A stretch of DNA of 28,655 nucleotides from NCBI GenBank assembly GCA_937915775.1, contig CALGGQ010000072.1, positions 1 to 28,655 of the forward strand. The letters are read 5' to 3'. A program made the translations under genes and the position numbers. The notes beneath the pieces were generated by a model, which was given only the letters and a program-made list of their open reading frames with translations, was not told where the DNA came from and did not search any database. Within the stretch, counting starts at the first letter, position 1. Each line of letters begins with the position of its first letter. Positions 23,344 to 28,655 of the stretch are shown piece by piece. The stretch comes from an uncultured Clostridia bacterium (GTDB lineage: Bacteria > Bacillota > Clostridia > Oscillospirales > Acutalibacteraceae).

Positions 23344-23501
23344 CAGTCTCTCCTTTTATCCTTCGGAACCCAACAGTGCCACTTGGGCGCTTTCGGCATT
23401 TCTTCGTGCTTAATCAGGGCTTTTATCACTCTTCTGTGCGTAAAGCAGCAGCAGGCGATAAGAAGTAGCGCTACCACGCCGATAATTGCTTTTGCGTTCA
23501 T
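23343..23501 (-). CDS. 52-residue single-span membrane peptide, coupled to the OhrR gene
   Basis: This short frame starts MNAKAIIGVVALLLIACCC, one membrane segment with a CCC run at 17-19, followed by a basic stretch (THRRVIKALIKH) and the tail KAPKWHCWVPKDKRRD with WHCW at 41-44. By the positive-inside rule the tail is cytosolic. It lies exactly in the gap between the ferritin-like gene and the MarR gene, has GAAGGGA upstream of its ATG, and its TGA overlaps the MarR ATG by one base. These features argue that it is a real gene. I do not recognise it. The Cys and His residues could bind metal or heme or sense redox state; that is inference. Confidence 0.72.
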   Translation of the reverse strand: MNAKAIIGVVALLLIACCCFTHRRVIKALIKHEEMPKAPKWHCWVPKDKRRD

Positions 23502-23518
23502 AATATTCAGTCCCTTCG

Positions 23519-23971
23519 TTAGTTATCTCCGAGCATTTCAATCATATAGTTTTCGATACCGATTTGCTCAATAAGGCAAAGATGACCTTTTACCCAGTTG
23601 TAATGCTCCTGCTCGTCAAGGATAAACTTTTCAATCATTGCCTTGGTTACATAGTCGTCGTCAAACATGGAAAGAGATTTGCTCATCATCGGAAGTGCTT
23701 CTGCTGCGTCCTTGCAGTCATATTCCAGCATTTCCTTAATATCGGTAATAACGGGATATGCCTCAATCTCAACAACTGGCGTTTCGCCGAGCTCAATCAG
23801 TCTTGCGTTAACCTGCTTAGCTTCCTCCCACTCTTCGTCGGACTCCGCCATAATCTTATCGCCTAATTTGTTCAGTCCTCTTGCCTTGAGAAGTTGTGCA
23901 TGGATGGAATGCTGCTGTGAATTACCGAACCAGCCCTTTGCAAACGCCTTTAATAATTCAATCTTTGTCAT
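23519..23971 (-). CDS. Bacterioferritin-like protein with a degenerate diiron site
   Basis: The 150-residue product aligns by eye with bacterioferritin over its whole length (HAQLLKARGLNKL, EEWEEAKQVNARLIELGETP, DEQEHYNWVKGHLCLIEQIG, NYM). Of the six ferroxidase ligands of E. coli Bfr, Glu51, Glu127 and His130 are kept as Glu47, Glu120 and His123, His54 is Glu50, and Glu18 and Glu94 appear lost (Trp14, Ala89). The heme Met52 position is Trp48. It may have changed metal chemistry or be structural. GGAGG before 23971 fixes the start; an upstream in-frame ATG at 24085 lies beyond the promoter. It leads the operon with the 52-residue peptide and OhrR-type regulator. Confidence 0.82.
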   Translation of the reverse strand: MTKIELLKAFAKGWFGNSQQHSIHAQLLKARGLNKLGDKIMAESDEEWEEAKQVNARLIELGETPVVEIEAYPVITDIKEMLEYDCKDAAEALPMMSKSLSMFDDDYVTKAMIEKFILDEQEHYNWVKGHLCLIEQIGIENYMIEMLGDN

Positions 23972-24010
23972 AATATATACCTCCAAATATAATTGTCGTG
24001 CGCTGTTTAA

Positions 24011-24020
24011 TTGTGCACAA
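24011..24020. promoter_or_regulatory. Candidate operator of the ferritin-like/OhrR operon
   Basis: The perfect palindrome TTGTGCACAA lies 12 bases downstream of the -10 box, over or just after the predicted transcription start. MarR regulators bind palindromes of this size, so the OhrR-type protein in the operon is the likely ligand. Confidence 0.5.
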
Positions 24021-24031
24021 CCTTTAATTAC

Positions 24032-24059
24032 ATCATAAGTCATTTTCAGAATTTTACAA
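24032..24059 (-). promoter_or_regulatory. Promoter of the ferritin-like/OhrR operon
   Basis: Minus strand TTGTAA (24054-24059), 16-base spacer, TATGAT (24032-24037), about 60 bases before the start codon. Confidence 0.55.
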
Positions 24060-24063
24060 TTAT

Positions 24064-24103
24064 CAAAAACAGCCAAACCTCTCATTATGAGAAATTTGGC
24101 TGT
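24064..24103 (-). terminator. Terminator of the TetR gene
   Basis: A long hairpin (24069-24077 with 24095-24103, plus an inner stem TCTCAT/ATGAGA) is followed on the minus strand by T5. It lies 13 bases after the TetR stop. Confidence 0.88.
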
Positions 24104-24116
24104 AATTGTTTCATTT

Positions 24117-24665
24117 TTAATAGAGATATTGTTTTAAGGGCAGCGGCAAAGCGTTTTCATAGATTTCCGCCATCTCCTCGGGCGTTGCCTCAAATTGACC
24201 GAGTATCCACTCACAAGTAATGTTTACTGTGCCGAGGATATAAATACGAATATAGATTTTCGTGCTTTCGTCAAGCTCTTTCAGAGCCGAAGCGTTCAGT
24301 ACCGTTTCTCTGAATATATTATTATCAATTTCCGTCATGTAGCGCACAAAAGAATCATACCCGCTTGTGTGCTTTAACAGGTTAGCGAGATATTCTCTGT
24401 TTTTGATATAGTATTCGGATGCCGTAAGCAAAGCCTGCTGCCACGAGGGATAATTACCGTCAATACCTTTCAGTATATCATCAATATCACGCGCATAGTC
24501 CCATGCCACCAAATCATATTTATCATTAAACTGGCGGTAAAAGGTGGCGACGGAATAACCGCAGTTATCCGCAATTTCCTTCACTGTTATTTTATCCGCT
24601 GCCTTTTTCTGAGCCAGCTCGCGGAAGGATTCGGCGAGTATTTCTTTAGCCGTTTTTCTTTTCAT
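24117..24665 (-). CDS. TetR/AcrR-family transcriptional regulator
   Basis: The 182-residue product has the TetR N-terminal helix-turn-helix at about 22-46 (KITVKEIADNCGYSVATFYRQF) after a short first helix, and an all-helical C-terminal ligand domain with TGYD-like and Tyr/Trp-rich segments. It resembles TetR members of the DhaS/AcrR C-terminal type. AAAGG precedes the start. It is divergent from the YczE-like membrane gene and is likely to control it. A -10 TATAAT lies at 24696-24701 on the minus strand; the -35 is poor. Confidence 0.9.
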   Translation of the reverse strand: MKRKTAKEILAESFRELAQKKAADKITVKEIADNCGYSVATFYRQFNDKYDLVAWDYARDIDDILKGIDGNYPSWQQALLTASEYYIKNREYLANLLKHTSGYDSFVRYMTEIDNNIFRETVLNASALKELDESTKIYIRIYILGTVNITCEWILGQFEATPEEMAEIYENALPLPLKQYLY

Positions 24666-24695
24666 ATCTTTAACCTTTTATGAATCGTTTTCTGT

Positions 24696-24701
24696 ATTAT
24701 A
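24696..24701 (-). promoter_or_regulatory. Probable -10 box of the TetR gene
   Basis: Minus strand TATAAT, 31 bases before the start codon. The hexamer 17 bases upstream (TGTACT) is a poor -35. Confidence 0.5.
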
Positions 24702-24815
24702 TCACACTGAAAACAAAAAGTACAGCCGCCTGTCTTCCGGATATTACGTTTTACGCATTCATTTTTATCATCTGTTGTTATGTTAGAGGTTTTTAGAAGG
24801 ATTAAGGGGATAAAC

Positions 24816-24844
24816 TTGACATCGTATGATGAGAGAAATATAAT
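24816..24844 (+). promoter_or_regulatory. Perfect consensus sigma-A promoter of the YczE-like gene
   Basis: TTGACA (24816-24821), exactly 17 bases, TATAAT (24839-24844). The spacer begins inside the near-palindrome CATCGTATGATG (24820-24831), a candidate TetR operator that would block polymerase. Confidence 0.9.
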
Positions 24845-24870
24845 ATTCAAAAAATATTGGAAGTAACATC

Positions 24871-25536
24871 ATGACGAAATCAAAGATTATTATAGGCTGG
24901 GTGAGAATCGTTTTTGGGCTGCTGATATTCGCTCTCGGCGTGCATTTAACCATCCGTGCCGATTTAGGTCTTGCACCCTGGGATTGTCTCGGCATGGGAA
25001 TATCTTATCACACACCGCTGAACTACGGACTGTCAATGACAGTCATTGCAGTTTTGGTTCTCATTATTGATGTTCTGCTGAAAGAAAAAATCGGGTACGG
25101 CACGGTGATTGACGCACTGCTGACTGGCAATTTTGTGCAGCTTTTCAATTATCTTGATCACTTCCCGAAAACGAAAGGCATAGCAGCAGGCATCATGATT
25201 ATTATCGCAGGACTTGCCCTTATGGCAATCGGCATGTATTTTTATATGAAATCCGAACAGTGCTGCGGTCCCAGGGACGCGCTGTTAGTGGGTTTGGGCA
25301 AACGTCTTAACAAGTTACCCATAGGCGCAGTACAGATATTGCTGTGGGCGGTTGTTCTGCTGGCAGGGTGGCTGCTCGGCGGACCCGTCGGCATCGGAAC
25401 CATCATCACTACCTTCGGCGCAGGAATCGTGATGCAGATTGTTTATTCCATCATCCGATTTGAGCCTCGCGCACTTGAACATAAGAGTATCATTGAAACG
25501 ACAAAAATACTGATAAGTAAAACCGGCAGGGAATGA
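24871..25536 (+). CDS. YczE/YitT-like integral membrane protein
   Basis: The 221-residue product has five or six membrane segments and the family-typical stretch RADLGLAPWDCLGMG near residues 29-43, repeated in degraded form at CCGPRDALLVGLGK near 130. These patterns fit YczE/YyaS/YitT membrane proteins, whose function is not well known. The ribosome site is weak (GGAAG 8 bases upstream), but the promoter is perfect. The stop codon lies within the left part of the terminator hairpin. It is divergent from a TetR gene, so it may be an inducible efflux or envelope function. Confidence 0.82.
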   Translation: MTKSKIIIGWVRIVFGLLIFALGVHLTIRADLGLAPWDCLGMGISYHTPLNYGLSMTVIAVLVLIIDVLLKEKIGYGTVIDALLTGNFVQLFNYLDHFPKTKGIAAGIMIIIAGLALMAIGMYFYMKSEQCCGPRDALLVGLGKRLNKLPIGAVQILLWAVVLLAGWLLGGPVGIGTIITTFGAGIVMQIVYSIIRFEPRALEHKSIIETTKILISKTGRE

Positions 25537-25558
25537 TTTTTCACTCCCTGCCTTGTTT
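25525..25558 (+). terminator. Terminator overlapping the stop of the YczE-like gene
   Basis: GGCAGGGA (25525-25532) pairs with TCCCTGCC (25545-25552), extended by ATGA/TCAC bases, then TTGTTTT. The stop TGA is inside the loop side of the hairpin. Confidence 0.82.
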
Positions 25559-25582
25559 TGTGCTTCTTCAAGTTGCGATTTG

Positions 25583-26527
25583 TCAGTCAACGATGTATTT
25601 TTCGGTAAACGCCGCATATTGCTCCAGTAAAAATCTGTTGGCGTCTTTGCTGATTGTTGCATAGGGTGCCATCATATCAAAGGCGTGGTAAGCGCCGGCA
25701 TATTCTTTTAACACGGCTTCTATCCCGGCGTTATGAAGCTGTTCAAAAAAGATAAGCGTTTCTTCATAAAACGGCTCTGCGGTTCCGACAAAGGAGATAG
25801 CCGGCGGCAGCCCGTGATAATCAGTCTCTCTTGCAGGAGCAGCGTAGGGTGAAACCCCGTTGTTCATCACGCTGTCGCCCAGGTAGATGCGCCAGGCGGT
25901 TTTGTTCGCTTTTGTATTCCAAACGGGAGCGTGGTTATTCTTTGAGGTTTCGGTGACTCTGTCGTCAAGCATGGGGTAAAGGGGCATTTGCAAGCCGATA
26001 CACGTTTCGCCCTTGTCTCTTGCGTAAATACAAAGCGCAGCAGTCAGTCCGCCGCCCGCGCTTTCACCGCCGACGACAATTTTTTCGCATTCTATACCAA
26101 GCTCTTTGCTGTTCTTTTTCAGCCATTGAAGCGAGGTGTACGCGTCGTCCAAGGCGGCAGGATAGGGTTTCACTGTTGACAAGGTATAATCGGGTGCAAC
26201 GATGACACAGTTGCCGTTATTTATCAAATGCCTCGGAAAGGACATAATTGCCATTTCGGGTGCGCCTAATGAATAACCGCCGCCGTGGAGCCACAGAATA
26301 CCGACGGTTTTACCCGCTGTTTTCTTACCTCTCATTATGCAGATGCGCATCTTGCTCCCGTCAGCTCTTGTGATTGTTGTTTTCGTGCAATTAAGCGATT
26401 TCAGGGGTAATATGCTCATCGCTTTTGATGACATAGGTCCCATCAGCCGCTGCGCTCTTTCATACGGAAGGGGACTGATTGCTTTCAGAACAGCGCCCGC
26501 CAGCCAAATTTCTTGATTCATTTTCAT
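25583..26527 (-). CDS. HSL-family (family IV) carboxylesterase
   Basis: The 314-residue alpha/beta hydrolase has the oxyanion motif HGGG (81-84), the nucleophile Ser156 in GESAGG and His281 in AYHAFD. The acid normally appears as Asp in a G-T-x-D-P sequence; here it is Glu251 in GTAEPF. The substrates are likely short acyl esters or small drugs and plant esters, but this is family knowledge only. The start at 26527 is preferred to 26593 because the promoter -10 (26565-26570) lies inside the longer frame; GGTGAT is the ribosome site. An alternative start is ATG at 26521. Confidence 0.9.
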   Translation of the reverse strand: MKMNQEIWLAGAVLKAISPLPYERAQRLMGPMSSKAMSILPLKSLNCTKTTITRADGSKMRICIMRGKKTAGKTVGILWLHGGGYSLGAPEMAIMSFPRHLINNGNCVIVAPDYTLSTVKPYPAALDDAYTSLQWLKKNSKELGIECEKIVVGGESAGGGLTAALCIYARDKGETCIGLQMPLYPMLDDRVTETSKNNHAPVWNTKANKTAWRIYLGDSVMNNGVSPYAAPARETDYHGLPPAISFVGTAEPFYEETLIFFEQLHNAGIEAVLKEYAGAYHAFDMMAPYATISKDANRFLLEQYAAFTEKYIVD

Positions 26528-26564
26528 CGTATCACCGAGCTTTTCAATCCGTTTTTGTAAGGTT

Positions 26565-26593
26565 ATTATATCATATTGCAAAAACAAAGGCAA
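26565..26593 (-). promoter_or_regulatory. Promoter of the esterase gene, shared block type B
   Basis: Minus strand TTGCCT (26588-26593), 17-base spacer, TATAAT (26565-26570). CAATCCGTTGCCTTT (26586-26600) is identical to the block at 18362-18376. Confidence 0.8.
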
Positions 26594-26620
26594 CGGATTG
26601 ATATGGGCACAAACCCTGCA

Positions 26621-27758
26621 TTACTCGCTATCCCAATCATCGTCGTCAATGTCGATGACAGCGGCTTTAACAGCAGCATACTGACTGCCGTTTTCCATGA
26701 TGCTGCGCAGGTAGGAGAGGTCCTTTTTTGCCTTTCGGATATCGTCCGCTACTGCTATTTCCAATTCGGTACCATCAGAATCATCAAGACTGAATTCCGA
26801 AATGTGATACACAAGAATACCTTTTTCAAGACAGGCGCTATCAAATGCCTGTATTTCTTTTATCTGCTCGTCAAAATGTTGCTCGAAGTCGATGGTATCC
26901 TCATCATAATAGAATAGCTCACCGTCGTACTTGATTGCAAAAAAGGAAATTGCCGTCTGCATACAGGCAATAGTCAAAGGGAATACCCGCTTTTGTTTCG
27001 TTTGTGGTGTAATCCAAATGGCTCTGTGAAAGTAGAATACGCTCGATTTTACGTTCATAATAACCGATGGGCATTGAGTCATAATCGCTGCGCTTGAAGG
27101 CTTTGAGGGTATCCTTAATGACGGATTTGTTCTCGAAAATGTGACGGTAAATCTCAATCAGAGAAGTGCCTTTTCTGATTTCTCTTTGTACTACTCTCGG
27201 CGTCAGAAGGGCGTCATTTGTTTTAATACGAATAATGTCAGCGGCAATATGATATAGTCCTTTGTAGACAAAACTGTTCTTCAAACCAAAGCATTTAACA
27301 AAATACGCAAAGTCATTCGGTGCATATTCCAGAATCAGAAAAATCAGTTCTTTCACAACGGCAAGTGCATTGTCAGGCTCCAGATAATAGAACATTCTGT
27401 CCTGTAGGTAATTATCTGCTTCCTCCTGTGAAATGCCGTATGGTGCACCATCACGGTAAAACTGTTCTATCGCCTTATCACGACTGTTCCATACCAAAAG
27501 ATATTTCAGATAGTTATCCCTGAATTCCGGCAAACCTCGTTTCCAGTGGTTATGCGTTTTTTGATGAAATTCTTTGAGCAGGGCATAATTGAAATAATAC
27601 GGCGCTTTTCGAATATCATCGGGGAAACCCAGCTCCGTCAGCGTGTGAGGCTCCGGACAACCTTTATGCCTGGGATTGTGGTAGGTTATCGGTGGCACAT
27701 CGTAGTGCAGGCTGTCAATCTCAAAAGCCTTTGCATAGGCTTCAAACCAATCTTCCAT
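26621..27758 (-). pseudogene. Unknown protein gene split by a one-base frameshift in an A/T6 run
   Basis: The first frame (27758 to 26919) reads a 279-residue protein and stops soon after DYCLYADGNFLF. The second frame (to 26621) carries on with AIKYDGELFYYDEDTIDFEQ, an acidic Glu/Asp-rich C-terminus ending DIDDDDWDSE. Removing one T from the run of six (26939-26944) joins them into DGNFLF-AIKYDG without a gap, giving 378 residues. The total span is 1138 bases, one more than a multiple of three. The N-terminal part is rich in Tyr, Phe and Trp and looks soluble. I do not recognise the family. GGAGA precedes the start. The shift may be a sequencing error or a true mutation or slippage site. Confidence 0.75.
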
Positions 27759-27788
27759 AATTGATTCTCCGTAAAAGTTATACTGTTA

Positions 27789-28490
27789 TTATATCACAAG
27801 CCGTGCTTTGTTTCTATGGTCAATATCATATTTGGTGGCATAGGTTCCGTACAGGCTCGGAATACGATGGAATATGTATTTGCCCGGATACATCTTTTTC
27901 AGCGATTCTTCCACGTACGACAGAAACGCAAGATGATACCGTCTGTCCTCATCGGAAACCAGATAGATTTTATAGTTGTTTTGATGGATTTGCTCTACAC
28001 GCACCACGTGCATAAAGTAGGAATCCGTTTCGGCAAAAAGCTGCTCTGTCATCAGCTTGATATTGTTTATCCTGCTTTCCTGTTTGGCAGCCTTTTGCTT
28101 TTTCCTGTCCTGCATATGAGCGATATTCTGTTTGCGCCTGATGGCTGCTTCATTTTGCTTTTTGACTTTTTCCTGAATATTCTCATCGTTTGGCATGATT
28201 TGTGCAAGCAGCTCCGGATGGCTTTTCAGATACGGATATGCGGTAAACGGCTGAAAGTAACGGCAATGCTTCTGCAGGCAACGGTGTTCCGTAAAATCAT
28301 TTACCTCCAGCAGACCTTCGTGTTCGGCGTAGTGGCAGTAACCGACAACCCGATTGGCGTCAATCAGCACCTGATGATTGTACTGATTGGTACCTGCAAA
28401 GTACCTGCCGTCAACCAGTTTGCGCTTGATGCCGCCTAACTTCTTGTGTTCAATTAACGGTTTGTGATAATCAATCAGTTCAACAATCAT
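27789..28490 (-). CDS. Cys/His-rich protein of unknown function with basic coiled coil
   Basis: The 233-residue product has an N-terminal domain with a cluster of Cys and His (GYCHYAEHEG near 50-59, then HRCLQKHCRYF near 69-79), a possible metal site. A Lys/Gln-rich helix, probably a coiled coil, lies at about 105-145 (KVKKQNEAAIRRKQ, DRKKQKAAKQE). The C-terminal part has EDRRYHLAFLSYVEESLKKMYPG. I do not recognise it. The start at 28490 follows GGCGGAAGG directly; an in-frame ATG at 28601 is upstream of the nested repeats and promoter, so it is rejected. The split gene at 27758 follows after 30 bases on the same strand, so they may form a unit. Confidence 0.7.
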   Translation of the reverse strand: MIVELIDYHKPLIEHKKLGGIKRKLVDGRYFAGTNQYNHQVLIDANRVVGYCHYAEHEGLLEVNDFTEHRCLQKHCRYFQPFTAYPYLKSHPELLAQIMPNDENIQEKVKKQNEAAIRRKQNIAHMQDRKKQKAAKQESRINNIKLMTEQLFAETDSYFMHVVRVEQIHQNNYKIYLVSDEDRRYHLAFLSYVEESLKKMYPGKYIFHRIPSLYGTYATKYDIDHRNKARLVI

Positions 28491-28531
28491 CCTTCCGCCC
28501 CCTTTTGCATTTGTCAATAATGTATCATGAA

Positions 28532-28564
28532 ATAAAACGCCTGTATATAGAACAGGCGTTTTAT
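28532..28564. repeat. 13-bp perfect inverted repeat upstream of the Cys/His-rich gene
   Basis: ATAAAACGCCTGT (28532-28544) pairs with ACAGGCGTTTTAT (28552-28564). It could be a bidirectional terminator or an operator, since a possible -10 (TATACA on the minus strand, 28542-28547) lies at its centre. Confidence 0.8.
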
Positions 28565-28570
28565 GTCCAA
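28542..28570 (-). promoter_or_regulatory. Possible promoter inside the nested repeats
   Basis: Minus strand TTGGAC (28565-28570), 17-base spacer, TATACA (28542-28547). The -35 is one arm of the palindrome at 28565-28580 and the -10 is the loop of the 13-bp repeat. Confidence 0.4.
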
Positions 28571-28580
28571 AAGTTTGGAC
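28565..28580. repeat. Palindrome GTCCAAAAGTTTGGAC
   Basis: Seven-base arms (GTCCAAA/TTTGGAC) around AG directly abut the 13-bp repeat. Bases 28581-28655 after it contain no gene that I can support. Confidence 0.7.
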
Positions 28581-28655
28581 TTGTTTTGCAAAAGATAGCA
28601 CGTTAATTGTAAAAGTAAATGCAACTTTAAGGGGTAAGATTAAGAGAAAAAGTTG

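Noticed and set aside
24662..24850. 62-codon minus-strand frame upstream of TetR
   Set aside because: It covers the perfect plus-strand promoter and the TetR -10 box and has no convincing ribosome site.
26621..27157. 178-codon frame as a separate gene
   Set aside because: Its first 70 codons overlap the upstream frame and look random; only the part after 26940 fits, as the continuation of the split gene.
1..28655. CRISPR arrays, tRNA/rRNA genes, insertion sequences, prophage genes
   Set aside because: No regularly spaced repeats, clover-leaf sequences, transposase motifs or phage genes were seen on either strand.

Overview
The window reads as the end of an assembled contig from an anaerobic gut-type Bacillota, most likely a Clostridia member near the Oscillospirales/Ruminococcaceae. 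Taxonomy is inferred from a CD1247-type protein following EF-P, GPH and GH4/GH38 sugar genes, consensus sigma-A promoters, strong AGGAGG-type ribosome sites, and anaerobe proteins such as a rubredoxin fusion and an iron-sulfur flavoprotein. Bases 1-27 are not biological: they match the 3' end of the Illumina TruSeq read-2 adapter, so the first gene (EF-P) is cut by the assembly.

Left end (28-1002): the 3' part of efp, a CD1247-like acidic zinc-ribbon protein, and a strong terminator. Next (1061-10951) is one long plus-strand operon with a clear promoter and terminator: metallophosphoesterase, GH4 NAD-dependent glycosidase, PfkB sugar kinase, GH38 alpha-mannosidase, GPH sugar:cation symporter, and a membrane-anchored EEP phosphohydrolase that starts with TTG. 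Genes overlap or are a few bases apart. The set looks like a self-contained catabolic module for a mannose-containing, possibly phosphorylated, glycoside. It has no PTS. This is the best candidate for an undescribed system.

Middle (10955-17043): a lipoprotein on the minus strand; a plus operon of GNAT acetyltransferase, a wrecked GH31 glucosidase gene that has lost its catalytic core, a membrane [4Fe-4S] protein and MsrA; a minus pair of C39-like cysteine peptidase and membrane protein; an alpha/beta hydrolase and a second metallophosphoesterase.

Right half (17085-28655): MFS transporter, membrane-anchored XRE regulator, iron-sulfur flavoprotein, membrane-anchored alpha/beta hydrolase, dinB with a metallo-beta-lactamase/rubredoxin fusion, and a compact operon of degenerate bacterioferritin-like protein, an unlisted 52-residue membrane peptide and an OhrR-type MarR regulator. 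These are followed by TetR divergent from a YczE-like membrane protein, an HSL-family esterase, a gene of unknown function split by a one-base homopolymer frameshift, and a Cys/His-rich protein of unknown function with nested inverted repeats upstream. Redox and oxidative-stress genes recur (MsrA, rubredoxin, Fe-S flavoprotein, OhrR, ferritin-like). No tRNA, rRNA, CRISPR array, transposase or prophage gene was seen. Two different promoter blocks are each present twice in front of unrelated or loosely related genes. All family calls are from reading motifs by eye; no database search was run.
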